A DNA stretch of 64,000 nucleotides from the NCBI GenBank assembly GCA_025728545.1, contig JAOBJL010000001.1, positions 152,236 to 216,235 of the forward strand, given 5' to 3'. The stretch is from Candidatus Lightella neohaematopini. Lineage in GTDB: Bacteria; Pseudomonadota; Gammaproteobacteria; Enterobacterales; Enterobacteriaceae. Below the pieces are notes generated by a model, which was given only the letters and a program-made list of their open reading frames with translations, was not told the DNA's origin and did no database searches. The translations under genes were made by a program, and so were the position numbers. The first letter of the stretch is position 1; the number at the start of each line of letters is the position of its first letter. Positions 30,634 to 41,408 of this stretch are shown here, in pieces.

Positions 30634-30747
30634 TTAACCTTGACGTTGTTTATGCTTTGGATCATTACATATTATACGTAATATACCTTTACGTTTAATA
30701 ACTTTACAGTAACGACAAATTTTTTTTATTGATGAACGTACCTTCAT
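30634..30747 (-). CDS. rpmJ: 50S ribosomal protein L36
   Basis: Very small zinc-ribbon protein of the large subunit. 37 residues read between rpsM and secY on the minus strand: [20 protein letters not shown], then [17 protein letters not shown] and TAA. The zinc ligands C11, C14, C27 and H32 are all kept. E. coli L36 has 38 residues. Position at the end of the spc operon is conserved. It starts 13 bp after the secY stop. Confidence 0.96.
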   Translation of the reverse strand: MKVRSSIKKICRYCKVIKRKGILRIICNDPKHKQRQG

Positions 30748-30760
30748 TTTTTTATTCTAG

Positions 30761-32074
30761 TTATCTTAAATTTGCTTTTTTTATTATAGAATCGTATTGA
30801 TTAGAAATCATAATTGTCTGTATATGCGATATACAATCCATAACTACTATTATTACAATTAATAAAGAAGTACCACCAAAATAAAATGGTACTTTTATAA
30901 TATTATGCATGAACTCTGGTATAAGACATATAATAGTAATATATAATGCACCAACTAGTGTCAATCTATTAGTTATATTATTGATATATCTAGCTGTTTT
31001 TTCTCCAGGTCTAATACCAGGAATAAAAGCTCCAGATTTTTTTAAATTATCAGCTGTTTCTCTAGAGTTAAATACTAAATTTGTATAAAAAAAACAAAAG
31101 AATACTATTGCTATTGAGTACAATATTATATGTATACATTGACCTGGTTGTAAATACATTAGAATAGTATGTAATAAACTATTTGATTTGTAACTATTGC
31201 TAAACCAAGAAATAATTGTAGTAGGGAATAATATAATACTAGAAGCAAATATTGCTGGTATAACTCCAGCCATGTTAATTTTTAGAGGTAAATGCGTACT
31301 TTGTGCATTATACATTCTTCTACCATGTTGTCTCCTAGCATAATTTACTATAATTTTTCTTTGTCCACTTTCAATAAACACAACTAAAAAAATTATTGTA
31401 AAAATAAATACTATAGTAATTACAAGCAAAATTATACCTAAATTATTTTGTTTAATTTGTTCAATAGTATGAAGAATAGTAATAGGTAAGTTAGCTATGA
31501 TTCCGGTAAATATTATGATTGATATTCCATTACCAATACCTTTATCGGTAATTTGTTCACCTATCCACATTAATAATATAGTACCGCATATTAAACTAGT
31601 CGAAGAGATTAAATAGAATAATATATTTTGGTTAATAATTAATTTATTAATTATTGGTATATTAGGTAAACTAACTGAAACACCTATAGACTGAAATATA
31701 GCTAATACTAATGTAAAATATCTAGTATACTTATTAATTTTACGTCTACCAATTTCGCCATCTTTTTTTATCTCTATAAATTTTGGATGTATAAAAGTTA
31801 AAAACTGCACAATTATAGAAGATGAAATATACGGCATAATACCTAAAGAAAATATTGATGCTCTACTTAATGCTCCTCCAGAAAACATATTTAACATTTC
31901 AATAATAGTACCTTTTTGTTGTGTTATTAATTCTTCAATAATAGAAACATCAATACCAGGAATTGGTATAAATGATCCTATACGAAAAACAACTAGAGCA
32001 ATAATAACAAATAATATTCTAGATTTTAATTCATACAAACTTTGTTTATTATTATAATTTACTTGTTTCATCAT
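30761..32074 (-). CDS. secY: Protein translocase subunit SecY
   Basis: Channel-forming subunit of the SecYEG translocon in the inner membrane. 437 residues (443 in E. coli) with ten hydrophobic segments. Conserved landmarks: [13 protein letters not shown] in TM1, the plug and [32 protein letters not shown] in TM4, the [21 protein letters not shown] stretch (written here as two parts, [11 protein letters not shown] and [10 protein letters not shown]), [15 protein letters not shown] in cytoplasmic loop C5 that binds SecA, and [14 protein letters not shown] in TM10. secE is also in this window (52504). No secG here. Confidence 0.98.
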   Translation of the reverse strand: MMKQVNYNNKQSLYELKSRILFVIIALVVFRIGSFIPIPGIDVSIIEELITQQKGTIIEMLNMFSGGALSRASIFSLGIMPYISSSIIVQFLTFIHPKFIEIKKDGEIGRRKINKYTRYFTLVLAIFQSIGVSVSLPNIPIINKLIINQNILFYLISSTSLICGTILLMWIGEQITDKGIGNGISIIIFTGIIANLPITILHTIEQIKQNNLGIILLVITIVFIFTIIFLVVFIESGQRKIIVNYARRQHGRRMYNAQSTHLPLKINMAGVIPAIFASSIILFPTTIISWFSNSYKSNSLLHTILMYLQPGQCIHIILYSIAIVFFCFFYTNLVFNSRETADNLKKSGAFIPGIRPGEKTARYINNITNRLTLVGALYITIICLIPEFMHNIIKVPFYFGGTSLLIVIIVVMDCISHIQTIMISNQYDSIIKKANLR

Positions 32075-32084
32075 ATTAAATTAA

Positions 32085-32522
32085 TTATATTATTAAGCCA
32101 CCATTTAATTTTATATTATTTTTTACATTAGCACTAACTTTTATACCAATTAAATATATTGGTTTTTTTAATAAGTTTTTTTTGTTAAAAATAATTTTAA
32201 CTTTTTTAGTATTGTTTTTGATTAAATTATATGATCTTAATATTTTAAGATCAATTTTATTTTCTTTAATAAAGAATAGTTTTTCTAAACTAATTTCTTT
32301 AGTATGAATATTTTTTTTTGACATAAATCCTAATTTAGGAATTCTTCTATTTATTGGGGTTTGACCACCTTCAAAATTACGACTAATTTTTTTTCCTGCA
32401 CGAGATTTTTGCCCTTTATGTCCTCTACCACTAGTTTTACCTAATCCAGAACCTATACCTCTACCTAATCTAGTTTTATATTTTTTTGCTTTTTTAGATA
32501 TATTTAATGAATTTAAATACAT
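32085..32522 (-). CDS. rplO: 50S ribosomal protein L15
   Basis: Binds 23S rRNA through a long basic N-terminal extension. The ATG at 32522 gives MYLNSLN and 145 residues (144 in E. coli); a TTG at 32540 overlapping rpmD is rejected. The glycine-rich arm [20 protein letters not shown] and [17 protein letters not shown] are conserved, while the C-terminal half is Lys/Asn/Ile-rich and diverged. It starts one base after the rpmD stop. Confidence 0.96.
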   Translation of the reverse strand: MYLNSLNISKKAKKYKTRLGRGIGSGLGKTSGRGHKGQKSRAGKKISRNFEGGQTPINRRIPKLGFMSKKNIHTKEISLEKLFFIKENKIDLKILRSYNLIKNNTKKVKIIFNKKNLLKKPIYLIGIKVSANVKNNIKLNGGLII

Positions 32523-32523
32523 T

Positions 32524-32709
32524 TTAATTATTACCGTCAATTTTAATCATATAATTTACTAAATTAATCATTCCTCTTATTGATGGTGTATCAATAACTA
32601 CTTTAGTATGTCCGATACGTTTTAAGCCTAGACTTAATATAGTTTTTTTATGCTTAGGTAATATACCTATTGTACTACGTATTTGAGTAATTTTAATATT
32701 TTTATTCAT
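32524..32709 (-). CDS. rpmD: 50S ribosomal protein L30
   Basis: 61-residue large-subunit protein (59 in E. coli). [39 protein letters not shown] and [11 protein letters not shown] follow the family pattern closely. Encoded between rpsE and rplO. Many reduced genomes lose L30, so its presence indicates a fairly complete ribosome. Confidence 0.95.
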   Translation of the reverse strand: MNKNIKITQIRSTIGILPKHKKTILSLGLKRIGHTKVVIDTPSIRGMINLVNYMIKIDGNN

Positions 32710-32713
32710 ATTA

Positions 32714-33208
32714 TTAACTTTTATTATAATTAATTTTTTTTCTTTTATTATAAATAAAATTTGGTGATTTCATATTTTTTAAAGCCTTAATAGTAGCTCG
32801 TATTACATTAATTGGATTAGTAGATCCATATATTTTAGCAAGTACATTATGTAATCCTGCTACTTCTAAAACAGCACGCATGGCACCACCAGCTATAATA
32901 CCAGTACCATCATTAGCAGGTTTCATAAATACTAATGAACTAGTGTATTTAGTTTTTAATGTATAATATAAAGTTTTGTTATGTAATTTTATATTAATCA
33001 TATTACGGCGTGCTTTTTCTACTGATTTTTGAATAGCTAACGGTACTTCTTTTGCTTTACCGTATCCATAACCAACTTTTCCATTACCATTACCAACTAC
33101 CGTAAGAGCAGTAAAACTAAATATCCTTCCACCTTTAACTGTTTTAGAAACTCTGTTAATTGTAACTAATTTTTCTCGTAATTCATTTAATTGTTGATCT
33201 TTGTGCAT
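32714..33208 (-). CDS. rpsE: 30S ribosomal protein S5
   Basis: Small-subunit protein involved in decoding accuracy and mRNA helicase activity at the entry channel. 164 residues (167 in E. coli). The double-stranded RNA-binding N-terminal domain shows [20 protein letters not shown] and [20 protein letters not shown]; the second domain has [18 protein letters not shown] and [17 protein letters not shown] precedes the start. Between rplR and rpmD. Confidence 0.97.
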   Translation of the reverse strand: MHKDQQLNELREKLVTINRVSKTVKGGRIFSFTALTVVGNGNGKVGYGYGKAKEVPLAIQKSVEKARRNMINIKLHNKTLYYTLKTKYTSSLVFMKPANDGTGIIAGGAMRAVLEVAGLHNVLAKIYGSTNPINVIRATIKALKNMKSPNFIYNKRKKINYNKS

Positions 33209-33221
33209 ACTATATCCTATG

Positions 33222-33572
33222 TTAAAAAATTAATCCATTTTTACGAGCAGCTTCAGCTAGCGCTTTAATTCTACCATGATATTTAAATCCAGAACGATCA
33301 AATGATATTTTTTTTATACCATATTGATTAGCTCGATGAGCAATTATTGTTCCAATTACTTCCGCTGAATATTTATTACCAGAATAATTAACTTTAGTTT
33401 TTATATCTTTTTCTAAAGTAGAAGCACTAACTAATACTTTATTAGCATGATTAATAATTTGTGCATATATATGTTTAGAACTACGATAAACTACCAAACG
33501 AGTAGCATGTAGTCTTTTTAATATATACCTAGTTTTCTTTGATCTTCTTATACGGGCTAATTTTTTATTCAT
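33222..33572 (-). CDS. rplR: 50S ribosomal protein L18
   Basis: 5S rRNA-binding protein of the central protuberance. 116 residues (117 in E. coli). [33 protein letters not shown], and the C-terminal [20 protein letters not shown] with GLIF end are conserved. Stop is 13 bp before rpsE start. Confidence 0.97.
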   Translation of the reverse strand: MNKKLARIRRSKKTRYILKRLHATRLVVYRSSKHIYAQIINHANKVLVSASTLEKDIKTKVNYSGNKYSAEVIGTIIAHRANQYGIKKISFDRSGFKYHGRIKALAEAARKNGLIF

Positions 33573-33574
33573 AA

Positions 33575-34117
33575 TTATTTATTTTTTTTAATTTCTTTAA
33601 TATTAATAATTTCATTTATATAACGAATACCCTTACCTTTATACGGTTCTACTCTTCGATAAGATCTTATATTAGCAGCTACTTGGCCTACTAATTGTTT
33701 ATCGTAACCAGTAATTATAATTTCTGTATTATTAACACATTTTAACATAATATTTTTTGGAAACTTATAATTTATTGTATGTGAAAATCCTAAAAATAGT
33801 GTTATAGTGTTAATTTTATAATCTATTTGAGCTCTATAACCTATACCTACTAATTGAAGTGTTTTACTAAAACCAGTAGTAATACCAATTATAATATTAT
33901 TTATTATTGATCTAGTAGTTCCAGCAATTGCCCAACTTTTTTTGTCATCTGTTATTGGATTTACTGATAAATTATTTTCATTAACCTTTATGACAACTTT
34001 ATTACTAAATAAATAGCTATTAGTTATATTACTACTAAAAATAGTAATGATATTATTATTTAGTGATACACTAATATTTTTAGGTATCAAAATTAATTTT
34101 TTAGCAATACGTGACAT
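33575..34117 (-). CDS. rplF: 50S ribosomal protein L6
   Basis: Large-subunit protein near the GTPase centre. 180 residues (177 in E. coli). [19 protein letters not shown] opens the protein. [20 protein letters not shown] and LVGIGYRAQ mark the domain junction. [19 protein letters not shown] and [13 protein letters not shown] close it. The first domain is drifted but in register. Stop is 2 bp from the rplR start. Confidence 0.97.
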   Translation of the reverse strand: MSRIAKKLILIPKNISVSLNNNIITIFSSNITNSYLFSNKVVIKVNENNLSVNPITDDKKSWAIAGTTRSIINNIIIGITTGFSKTLQLVGIGYRAQIDYKINTITLFLGFSHTINYKFPKNIMLKCVNNTEIIITGYDKQLVGQVAANIRSYRRVEPYKGKGIRYINEIINIKEIKKNK

Positions 34118-34136
34118 AATATATCCTTAAATATTC

Positions 34137-34532
34137 TTAAAACACATAACATATAATTTCTCCTCCTAATTTCAAATGCCGTGCTTTACGATCAGTCATA
34201 ATACCTTTAGATGTAGAAATAATAGCAATACCCATACCAGACATTATTCGAGGTATATCACATGCTTTTTTATATACTCGTAAACTAGGTTTACTAATAC
34301 GTTTAATACATTCAATAACTGGTAGATTATTAAAATACTTTAATTCTATTTGTATAACGTTTTTATTTTTAATTGTTATAACATTAAAATTATTAATATA
34401 TCCTTCTATTTTTAATAAGTTAACTATATTTATTTTTATGTTAGAAGCAGGAACATTTATATAATGTTTTTTATTTTGTTGTCCACTACGTATACGTACT
34501 ATCATATCTGAAATAGGATCATGCATACTCAT
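34137..34532 (-). CDS. rpsH: 30S ribosomal protein S8
   Basis: Central-domain 16S-binding protein and, in E. coli, the repressor of the spc operon. 131 residues (130 in E. coli). It starts MSMHDPISDMIVRIRSGQ, as in E. coli MSMQDPIADMLTRIRNGQ. The tail GIAIISTSKGIMTDRKAR and LGGEIICYVF are conserved. Whether S8 autoregulation persists cannot be judged from sequence. Confidence 0.97.
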   Translation of the reverse strand: MSMHDPISDMIVRIRSGQQNKKHYINVPASNIKINIVNLLKIEGYINNFNVITIKNKNVIQIELKYFNNLPVIECIKRISKPSLRVYKKACDIPRIMSGMGIAIISTSKGIMTDRKARHLKLGGEIICYVF

Positions 34533-34567
34533 ACTATTTTACTCTTAATTTTTTAATGTTTAGTAAT

Positions 34568-34873
34568 TTACCAACTAGATTTTCTTAAACCAGGAATTTC
34601 ACCTCTCATTGCCATTTCACGTAATTTAATTCTACTTAAACCAAATTTTCTTATAAAGGCATGGGGTCTACTAGTTTGTTTACAACGATTACGTAATCTA
34701 GATAAACTAGAATCTCTAGGTAATTTTTGTAATTTTATCATTGCATCCCAACGTTCTGAATGAGAATATTTGCTACTAGATATTATCTTTTTTAATTCTT
34801 TACGTTTCTTTAAAAACTTTAGAACGAGCTTCCTTCGTTTTTGTTCTCTGGCTTGTACTGATTTTTTAGTCAT
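34568..34873 (-). CDS. rpsN: 30S ribosomal protein S14
   Basis: Head protein of the small subunit. 101 residues, the long zinc-free form of proteobacteria. [20 protein letters not shown] and the end [17 protein letters not shown] are identical in pattern to E. coli. Between rplE and rpsH. Confidence 0.97.
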   Translation of the reverse strand: MTKKSVQAREQKRRKLVLKFLKKRKELKKIISSSKYSHSERWDAMIKLQKLPRDSSLSRLRNRCKQTSRPHAFIRKFGLSRIKLREMAMRGEIPGLRKSSW

Positions 34874-34880
34874 TATAATA

Positions 34881-35426
34881 TTAATTCCTATTAATAAATG
34901 GAAAACCTAAGTATACTAATAATTTATAACTATTTTTATCTGATTTAGTATTAGTTGTAATACTAATATCTAATCCTCTTATTTGATCAATTTTATTATA
35001 GTCTATTTCAGGAAATATAATTTGTTCTTTTATACCTATGTTGTAATTACCCATACCATCAAATGATTTAACTGATAATCCACGAAAATCTCTAATACGA
35101 GGTATAGCAATATAAAGTAATCTTTCTATAAAATCCCACATACGATACCTTCTTAAGGTTACTTTACATCCTATAGGATAACCAACTCGTAACTTAAAAT
35201 TAGAAATTGATTTTTTAGCTTTTGTAATTATTGGTTTCTGACCAGAAATTAAAGTTAAGTCAGAAAAAGCATTATTTAATATTTTTTTATCATTTATAGA
35301 TTTACCAACACCCATATTAATAGTTATTTTTTTTATTTTTGGTACTTGCATTATAGATTTACAATTTAAATCTTGCAATAGATTATAAGATATTTTATTT
35401 TTATATAATTTATATAAGTTAGACAT
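34881..35426 (-). CDS. rplE: 50S ribosomal protein L5
   Basis: 5S rRNA-binding protein that contacts P-site tRNA and S13. 181 residues (179 in E. coli). [67 protein letters not shown] and the [15 protein letters not shown] segment are conserved. 5 bp after rplX. Confidence 0.97.
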   Translation of the reverse strand: MSNLYKLYKNKISYNLLQDLNCKSIMQVPKIKKITINMGVGKSINDKKILNNAFSDLTLISGQKPIITKAKKSISNFKLRVGYPIGCKVTLRRYRMWDFIERLLYIAIPRIRDFRGLSVKSFDGMGNYNIGIKEQIIFPEIDYNKIDQIRGLDISITTNTKSDKNSYKLLVYLGFPFINRN

Positions 35427-35431
35427 ATAAT

Positions 35432-35752
35432 TTATTTATTATTAATAATAGAATTATTAGATTTAAACACTCTAAATTTTTTACCATTTTTAAACTTAAA
35501 TTTAATATAATCAAGTTTATTTGTTTCACTATTAAAAATAGCTAAATTAGAAATATCAATTGGCGACTCTTTTTTTATTAATCCACCTACTTGATTAATA
35601 TTAGGTATAGGTTTTTGATGTTTAGTAATAATATTAATATTTTCCACTATTGCTTTATTTTTTTTTAAAATTTTTTTTACTATTCCTATTTTTCCTTTAT
35701 ATTTACCAGTAATTACTATTACTTTATCACCATAACGTATTTTCCTAGCCAT
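35432..35752 (-). CDS. rplX: 50S ribosomal protein L24
   Basis: Assembly-initiator protein of the 50S subunit. 106 residues (104 in E. coli). The KOW motif [20 protein letters not shown] is at the N terminus; [16 protein letters not shown] marks the second half. The C-terminal tail is Asn/Lys-rich. Confidence 0.96.
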   Translation of the reverse strand: MARKIRYGDKVIVITGKYKGKIGIVKKILKKNKAIVENINIITKHQKPIPNINQVGGLIKKESPIDISNLAIFNSETNKLDYIKFKFKNGKKFRVFKSNNSIINNK

Positions 35753-35767
35753 ATATTTTCATCCTAT

Positions 35768-36136
35768 TTATATTACTTCTGGAGCTAAAGATATAATCTT
35801 CATAAATTTTTCTACTTTTAATTCCCTTGTAATAGGTCCAAATATTCTAGTACCAATTGGTTGTTCGTTGTTATTTAGTAATACACAAGAATTACTACTA
35901 AATCTTATTAACGAACCATCTAATCTACTTATTCCTTTTTTTGTACGAACTACTACAGCTTTTAATACTTCACCCTTTTTTACTTTACTTCTTGGAATAG
36001 CTTCTTTTACAGCTATTTTAATAATATTTCCTATATTAGCATAACGTCTTCTAGAGCCACCTAATACTTTTATACACATAACTAAACGAGCTCCAGAATT
36101 ATCTGCTACTAATAATAATGTTCGTTCTTGAATCAT
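35768..36136 (-). CDS. rplN: 50S ribosomal protein L14
   Basis: Large-subunit protein at the bridge to 16S rRNA. The ATG at 36136 gives [20 protein letters not shown] and 122 residues (123 in E. coli); a TTG at 36148 is rejected. [38 protein letters not shown] and the [12 protein letters not shown] tail are near identical to E. coli. First gene of the spc operon. Confidence 0.98.
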   Translation of the reverse strand: MIQERTLLLVADNSGARLVMCIKVLGGSRRRYANIGNIIKIAVKEAIPRSKVKKGEVLKAVVVRTKKGISRLDGSLIRFSSNSCVLLNNNEQPIGTRIFGPITRELKVEKFMKIISLAPEVI

Positions 36137-36167
36137 ATTAAGTACCAATTTATAAAATTGTTAATTA

Positions 36168-36401
36168 TTATTTTTTTATTATTTTCCAAGATTTCGTTTT
36201 AGAAATTGGTCTACATTCTGTTATATGCACCTTATCACCAATGTTACTATTATAAATATCATGTACATGTAATTTAGTAGTTCTTTTTATAAACTTACCA
36301 TATTTACTATGTTTTATAATACGATTAACTACTACTGTAACTGTTTTATTCATTTTATTACTAATTACTTGACCGTATAAAATTCTATTTTTATTTAACA
36401 T
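36168..36401 (-). CDS. rpsQ: 30S ribosomal protein S17
   Basis: Primary 16S-binding protein. 77 residues (84 in E. coli), mainly trimmed at the N terminus. [38 protein letters not shown] and [18 protein letters not shown] are conserved. Last gene of the S10 operon; 4 bp after rpmC. Confidence 0.96.
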   Translation of the reverse strand: MLNKNRILYGQVISNKMNKTVTVVVNRIIKHSKYGKFIKRTTKLHVHDIYNSNIGDKVHITECRPISKTKSWKIIKK

Positions 36402-36405
36402 AATA

Positions 36406-36603
36406 TTAACTAATATTTTTTTTTATTGAAATAATTGTTTTAATTCTAGCGATATCCCTACGATTTTCTTTAATTATATGTACTTGTTTTAATTTATTAT
36501 TATTAAATTGAATTCTAATATTAAATCTAGCTAATAATAATTCATTTAGTTCTTCATATAATTTATCTAAATTTTTATTTATCAAATCTTTTTTTATAAT
36601 CAT
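36406..36603 (-). CDS. rpmC: 50S ribosomal protein L29
   Basis: Helical hairpin protein near the tunnel exit. 65 residues (63 in E. coli). [20 protein letters not shown] and the [12 protein letters not shown] motif identify it. The ATG overlaps the rplP stop by 4 bp, implying translational coupling. Confidence 0.95.
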   Translation of the reverse strand: MIIKKDLINKNLDKLYEELNELLLARFNIRIQFNNNKLKQVHIIKENRRDIARIKTIISIKKNIS

Positions 36604-37010
36604 ATTTTATTCTTATTTACAAAAATAGTCTTGATTGGTAATTTTGTTGTTGCTAATTTAAAAGCTTCTTTAGCTATTTTTTCTGTAACACCAGAAATTT
36701 CATAAATAATTTTTCCTGGTTTTACTAAAGCAACCCAGTATTCAACATTACCTTTACCTTTACCCATACGTACTTCTAGCGGTTTTCTAGTTATTGGTTT
36801 ATCTGGAAATATTCTTATCCAAATCCTACCTTGTCGTTTCATAATCTTGGTAATAACTCTTCTAGCTGATTCTATTTGTTTAGCTGTTATGCGACCATGA
36901 TTAATTGCTTTCATACCAAAACAACCAAAATTAATATTTGAATTAATAGTAAGACCACGATTTCGACCTTTGTGCATTTTTTTAAATTTAGTTTTTTTTG
37001 GTTGTAACAT
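36600..37010 (-). CDS. rplP: 50S ribosomal protein L16
   Basis: Late-assembly protein that contacts A-site tRNA. 136 residues, the same length as E. coli. [77 protein letters not shown] and [16 protein letters not shown] match the family throughout. Overlaps rpmC by 4 bp. Confidence 0.98.
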   Translation of the reverse strand: MLQPKKTKFKKMHKGRNRGLTINSNINFGCFGMKAINHGRITAKQIESARRVITKIMKRQGRIWIRIFPDKPITRKPLEVRMGKGKGNVEYWVALVKPGKIIYEISGVTEKIAKEAFKLATTKLPIKTIFVNKNKI

Positions 37011-37054
37011 ACATTGATTTTTTATTTAAAAATTAATTTAAATTATAATAATTA

Positions 37055-37699
37055 TTATTTCTTTATCGTTTTATTTAAAATTTCACCTCTAAAGATCCAT
37101 ACTTTTACACCAATAATACCGTAGTTAGTATATGCTTTTGAGTTAGCATAATCAATATCTGCTCTTAAAGTATGTAATGGTATACGTCCTTCTTTATACC
37201 ATTCAGTACGAGCTATTTCAGTACCACCTAATCTACCGCTAATTTCTATTTTTATACCTTTAGCTCCTAATCTCATAGCATTTTGTATAGATCTTTTAAT
37301 TACCTTACGAAACATAATTCTTCTTTCTAATTGTAAAGAAATATTTTTTGCTACTAATATAGAATTTAATTCTGGTATACGAATTTCAGTAATATTAATT
37401 TGAGTAGGAACTTTAGTAATGGATGATACTAGCTTACGAATAAGCTCAATATCTTCCCCATTCTTACCTATTATTAATCCTGGTCTAGCTGCATGTATAT
37501 TAATTCTAATACTTTTAGTTGGTCTTTCTATTATTATATGAGAAATTAAAGCTTTTGATAATTTTTTGTATATAAATTGTCTAACTTTAAAATCATTATC
37601 TATATTAGTAGCAAAATCTTTTTTACTGGCATACCAAGTAGAATTCCATAATTTAATAAAACCTAATCTAATAATATTAGGATTAACCTTTTGCCCCAT
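37055..37699 (-). CDS. rpsC: 30S ribosomal protein S3
   Basis: mRNA-entry protein with a KH domain. The ATG at 37699 gives [20 protein letters not shown] and 214 residues. It is chosen because AGGAG at 37709-37705 lies 5 bases upstream; a longer in-frame start at 37732 has no family support. The KH loop [13 protein letters not shown] and [20 protein letters not shown] are intact. E. coli S3 has 233 residues; the missing part is the basic C-terminal tail. The first 17 bases overlap the end of rplV. Confidence 0.97.
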   Translation of the reverse strand: MGQKVNPNIIRLGFIKLWNSTWYASKKDFATNIDNDFKVRQFIYKKLSKALISHIIIERPTKSIRINIHAARPGLIIGKNGEDIELIRKLVSSITKVPTQINITEIRIPELNSILVAKNISLQLERRIMFRKVIKRSIQNAMRLGAKGIKIEISGRLGGTEIARTEWYKEGRIPLHTLRADIDYANSKAYTNYGIIGVKVWIFRGEILNKTIKK

Positions 37700-38045
37700 T
37701 AATTCTCCTAAAATTAATATTTGATAAAACAACTTTAATATGACTAGTTCTTTTCTTTATATAATTAACTTTACCTTTAGCACGTGGCATAATACGTTTT
37801 ATAGTTGGTCCAGGTGTAATCAATACTTGTTGTATAATCATATTATTTTTATTAAAATGATGATATTCTGCATTAGCAATAGCAGACAATAAAGTTTTTT
37901 TTATTAGTTTAGCTGATTTTTTATTGGTGAAGGTTAATATATTTAAAGCTTCAACAACTTTTTTATTATTTACTAAAGCTGCTACCAGACGTAACTTTTG
38001 AGCAGAGGATCTAGCATAAAGATATTTAGCGAAGATTTTATTCAT
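37683..38045 (-). CDS. rplV: 50S ribosomal protein L22, C-terminally extended
   Basis: Lines the nascent-peptide tunnel with its beta hairpin. 120 residues (110 in E. coli). [57 protein letters not shown] and [12 protein letters not shown] are conserved. The family normally ends at this last segment; here about ten more residues ([11 protein letters not shown]) follow. They are coded across the rpsC ribosome site and its first 17 bases. Stop-codon loss and read-on to the next stop is the simplest explanation. Confidence 0.96.
   Translation of the reverse strand: MNKIFAKYLYARSSAQKLRLVAALVNNKKVVEALNILTFTNKKSAKLIKKTLLSAIANAEYHHFNKNNMIIQQVLITPGPTIKRIMPRAKGKVNYIKKRTSHIKVVLSNINFRRINGAKG
37705..37709 (-). 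promoter_or_regulatory. Ribosome-binding site of rpsC inside the rplV reading frame
   Basis: AGGAG on the minus strand, 5 bases before the rpsC ATG at 37699. It lies within the extended 3' end of rplV, so ribosomes finishing rplV run over the rpsC initiation site. It decides the rpsC start. Confidence 0.75.
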
Positions 38046-38051
38046 TAATAT

Positions 38052-38330
38052 TTATCTCTTTTTTAATTTTTTATCAGCAGTATGACCTCTATATGTTCTT
38101 GTTGGAACAAACTCACCTAACTTATGTCCTACCATATCATCGATAATAAATATTGGTATATGTTGTCTACCATTATGTACAGATATAGTTAAACCAATCA
38201 TATTAGGAAATATGGTAGATCTACGTGACCAAGTACGAATTGGTTTTTTATCATTATTTTTTATTGCTTTTTCTACTTTTTTTAATAAGTGAAAGTCTAT
38301 AAACGGTCCTTTTTTTAAAGAACGAGACAT
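38052..38330 (-). CDS. rpsS: 30S ribosomal protein S19
   Basis: Head protein that forms a complex with S13. 92 residues, the same as E. coli. [64 protein letters not shown] are conserved. Between rplB and rplV. Confidence 0.98.
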   Translation of the reverse strand: MSRSLKKGPFIDFHLLKKVEKAIKNNDKKPIRTWSRRSTIFPNMIGLTISVHNGRQHIPIFIIDDMVGHKLGEFVPTRTYRGHTADKKLKKR

Positions 38331-38350
38331 TTAATTATATCCTATAAATG

Positions 38351-39175
38351 TTAATTATTGTAACTATTACTTATAATAAATTTATTAGTACGTTTATTAT
38401 TACGAGTTTTTTTACCTTTTGTCAACTTACCCCAAGGAGATACTGGATGTTTACCAAAATTACGACCTTCACCACCTCCATGAGGATGATCTACTGGATT
38501 CATTGCAGTTCCACGTACTGTAGGTCTAATATTTCTCCAACGACTAGCTCCAGCTTTTCCTAATGATTTCAACATATGTTCTTCATTACCTATGATTCCT
38601 AAAGTAGCACGACAATTATAATTTATTATTCTTAATTGTCCAGATTTTAATCTTAAAATTACATTTTTTTTATTAAATGACATAATTTGAGCATAAGAAC
38701 CAGCTGATCTAGCTATTTGTCCACCTTTATTTAATTTTATTTCTATATTATGAACAATAGATCCAATTGGTATATTACGCATTGGTAATGCATTTCCAAT
38801 TTTAATCGGTACATGTTTACCAGATTCTATTAAATCACCAATCTTAATATTTTTTGGACATAAGATATAACGATACTCACCATCATTATATAATACTAAT
38901 GCTATATTTGCAGACCTATTTGGATCATACTCAATACGTTTTACTTTAGCTACTACATTATCTTTATCTCTTTTAAAATCAATAATACGATATTTTTTTT
39001 TGTGTCCTCCTCCAATATGACGTACAGTAATACGTCCTTGATTGTTACGACCACCAGAATTACTAATACTTTTAGTTAATTTATTAAAAGGTTTTCCTTT
39101 ATGTAAAGAAAAATTAACTAATTTATTAGCATGTCGTCTACCTGGAGATGTAGGATTTAACTTAACTATTACCAT
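38351..39175 (-). CDS. rplB: 50S ribosomal protein L2
   Basis: Core large-subunit protein needed for subunit association and peptidyl transfer. 274 residues (273 in E. coli). [15 protein letters not shown] at the start, [36 protein letters not shown], and the essential C-terminal [19 protein letters not shown] with its conserved histidine are intact. One base separates it from rplW. Confidence 0.98.
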   Translation of the reverse strand: MVIVKLNPTSPGRRHANKLVNFSLHKGKPFNKLTKSISNSGGRNNQGRITVRHIGGGHKKKYRIIDFKRDKDNVVAKVKRIEYDPNRSANIALVLYNDGEYRYILCPKNIKIGDLIESGKHVPIKIGNALPMRNIPIGSIVHNIEIKLNKGGQIARSAGSYAQIMSFNKKNVILRLKSGQLRIINYNCRATLGIIGNEEHMLKSLGKAGASRWRNIRPTVRGTAMNPVDHPHGGGEGRNFGKHPVSPWGKLTKGKKTRNNKRTNKFIISNSYNN

Positions 39176-39176
39176 T

Positions 39177-39497
39177 CTATCCTCTAGATTTATTAATATT
39201 ATTTATAACACTAATATTTTTATTTGCATTACTTAATGTAATATAAGATTTTTTCCAATTACTACGATAATTAATACTATTATTTTTAAGTTTTTTTGAT
39301 TTACCTTTAATTATTAAAGTACGTACTTTTAATACTTTAACATTAAATAATTTAGATATAGTACTTTTTATTTCTTTTTTATTCGTATCAATAGAAACTA
39401 CGAATACTATAGTATTATTTTTTTCAGTAGTAATAGAAGATTTTTCTGATGAATATGGGTTACGTAATAACTGAAATAATCTAGTTTTATTTATCAT
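39177..39497 (-). CDS. rplW: 50S ribosomal protein L23
   Basis: Tunnel-exit protein and docking site for trigger factor and SRP. 106 residues (100 in E. coli). [20 protein letters not shown], and the [20 protein letters not shown] segment identify it; the C-terminal part is Asn/Ser-rich and drifted. Overlaps rplD by 4 bp, suggesting coupling. Confidence 0.95.
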   Translation of the reverse strand: MINKTRLFQLLRNPYSSEKSSITTEKNNTIVFVVSIDTNKKEIKSTISKLFNVKVLKVRTLIIKGKSKKLKNNSINYRSNWKKSYITLSNANKNISVINNINKSRG

Positions 39498-40105
39498 AAA
39501 TATTTCTCTTCAATTTTTCTTATTGCATTAACAGTTATAATAATATTATCAGCTTTTATTAAAGAAACTGGATTAATTTTAGAAACCTCTATTGCATCTA
39601 CCATTTTTAAATTATTTGATGATAATAATAAATTTCTATCTAATTTATCTACTATAATAAGTATTTTACCAAAACATATAGACTGTAATTTTATATATAA
39701 ATTTTTAGTTTTAAAACTACTAACAATAAAATTTTTAATAATTATTAATCTTTTTTTTCTTAACAGTTCAGATATTATACTTTTAATTGCACCTTTATAC
39801 ATTCTCTTATTAATTTTCATAATACTTAAATTTTTTTTTGAATTAGCAGCAAAAGTAACTCCTCCAGAACGCCATATTGGACTCCTTATACTACCAGCTC
39901 TAGCTCTTCCAGTACCTTTTTGACGCCATGGTTTTTTTCCTGATCCAGAAACTTCAGCTCTATTTTTTTGTGATTTTCTGCCTTTATGAATACTGTTTAA
40001 ATAATAAAATAAAACCTGATTGATAAGATCTAAATTAAATTTATAATTAAAAATACAATCTAAAATATCAATATATTCTTTTGTATCATTCAATATTACT
40101 TTCAT
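39494..40105 (-). CDS. rplD: 50S ribosomal protein L4
   Basis: Tunnel protein and, in E. coli, the autogenous repressor of the S10 operon. 203 residues (201 in E. coli). The extended-loop segment is strongly conserved: GRKSQKNRAEVSGSGKKPWR, QKGTGRARAGSIRSPIWRSG, GGVTF. The globular remainder is diverged. Whether the S10 leader target persists is unclear. Confidence 0.97.
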   Translation of the reverse strand: MKVILNDTKEYIDILDCIFNYKFNLDLINQVLFYYLNSIHKGRKSQKNRAEVSGSGKKPWRQKGTGRARAGSIRSPIWRSGGVTFAANSKKNLSIMKINKRMYKGAIKSIISELLRKKRLIIIKNFIVSSFKTKNLYIKLQSICFGKILIIVDKLDRNLLLSSNNLKMVDAIEVSKINPVSLIKADNIIITVNAIRKIEEKYL

Positions 40106-40118
40106 ATAATACTTCTCT

Positions 40119-40778
40119 TTATACTTTAATATCGTGTTTAATTTTAATAGATGGTTTTATTATTATCTGACTACCATTATATCCTGGTATAGATCCTTTA
40201 ATTAATAATATTTTATTACTATTATCAATACTCACCACTAACATATTTTGAATAGTAATTTTTTGGTTACCAAGATGCCCAGCCATTTTCTTTCCTTTAA
40301 ATACTCTACCTGGAGTTTGATTTTGTCCTATTGATCCTGGTACTCTATGAGATAATGAATTACCGTGAGAACTATCTTGAGCACTAAAATTCCAACGTTT
40401 TATAGTTCCAGAAAAACCTTTACCTTTTGATATACTAGTTACATCAACTTTTTTAATATTACTAAGTATATCAATTTTAAATACTTGTCCAATAAATAAA
40501 TTTTTAATAAGTTCATCATCTTTTAGTCTAAATTCATGTAATTTATAACCATTTTTTATACCAGATTTAGTATAAATTCCAAGTTGTGGTTTATTTATTT
40601 TACCCTTATTATTAAGATTAGTAGTAGTAACTTGAATTGCATTATAACCATCAACTTTTTTATTTTTAATTTGTGTTACATAATTATCTCTAATTATTAT
40701 TACTGTTACAGGTATAGATAAACCATCGTTGCTGAATATACGAGTCATACCAACTTTGTATCCTACTAATCCGATCAT
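40119..40778 (-). CDS. rplC: 50S ribosomal protein L3
   Basis: Early-assembly protein near the peptidyl-transferase centre. 219 residues (209 in E. coli). [20 protein letters not shown] opens it. The loop near the active centre, [20 protein letters not shown], then MAGHLGN, is intact and includes the glutamine that PrmB methylates in E. coli. Second gene of the S10 operon. Confidence 0.98.
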   Translation of the reverse strand: MIGLVGYKVGMTRIFSNDGLSIPVTVIIIRDNYVTQIKNKKVDGYNAIQVTTTNLNNKGKINKPQLGIYTKSGIKNGYKLHEFRLKDDELIKNLFIGQVFKIDILSNIKKVDVTSISKGKGFSGTIKRWNFSAQDSSHGNSLSHRVPGSIGQNQTPGRVFKGKKMAGHLGNQKITIQNMLVVSIDNSNKILLIKGSIPGYNGSQIIIKPSIKIKHDIKV

Positions 40779-40824
40779 TAATTTATAGCCTCTAATAATT
40801 TAAAAATCAAAAAAAAATAAGTTA

Positions 40825-41136
40825 TTATCCTAAACTAATTTGAACATCTACCCCAGCAGCTAAATCTAATTTCATAAGGGCATCCACAGTTTTTTCAGTA
40901 GGTTCAACAATGTCTATTAATCTTTTATGAGTTCTAATTTCATACTGATCACGAGCATCTTTATCTACGTGAGGTGAAATTAATATTGTAAAACGTTCTC
41001 TATTTGTTGGTAATGGGATTGGACCTCTTACTTGTGCTCCAGTTCGTTTAGCTGTTTCAACTATTTCTGTAGTAGATTGATCGATTAATTTATGATCAAA
41101 TGCTTTAAGCTTAATTCTAATTCTTTGATTATTCAT
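40825..41136 (-). CDS. rpsJ: 30S ribosomal protein S10
   Basis: Head protein and NusE, the NusB partner in antitermination. 103 residues as in E. coli. [40 protein letters not shown], and [13 protein letters not shown] are conserved. AAGG precedes the ATG. It opens the 28-gene S10-spc-alpha series. In E. coli tufA lies upstream of it; here it faces bioH across 272 bp. Confidence 0.98.
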   Translation of the reverse strand: MNNQRIRIKLKAFDHKLIDQSTTEIVETAKRTGAQVRGPIPLPTNRERFTILISPHVDKDARDQYEIRTHKRLIDIVEPTEKTVDALMKLDLAAGVDVQISLG

Positions 41137-41165
41137 AATAAAAGCCTTAACATATTAATTAATAC

Positions 41166-41182
41166 TACTATTTACAATAGTA
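41166..41182. repeat. Small hairpin in the S10 operon leader
   Basis: TACTATT (41166-41172) and AATAGTA (41176-41182) pair perfectly over a 3-base loop, starting 30 bp before the rpsJ ATG. In E. coli the S10 leader carries L4-responsive hairpins. This one is much smaller and may be a remnant or chance. The rest of the 41137-41408 gap holds only AT-rich sequence with no coding potential. Confidence 0.3.
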
Positions 41183-41408
41183 TACAAATAAATAATATTT
41201 AATATAAAGTATTGAAAAAATTAGGAATAATAAAACCTACTTTAAATATTAATAAACATTAAATTCTATAATAATATTAATTATATAATTAATTGTAAAG
41301 AATTTTATTTATAATTAATTTTAATTTACTTAAATTAGTTAATTATATAATATTAAGCTATATAAGTTTATTAAAAATTTTAATCTAAAAATAAATCTAT
41401 TATTTGTT

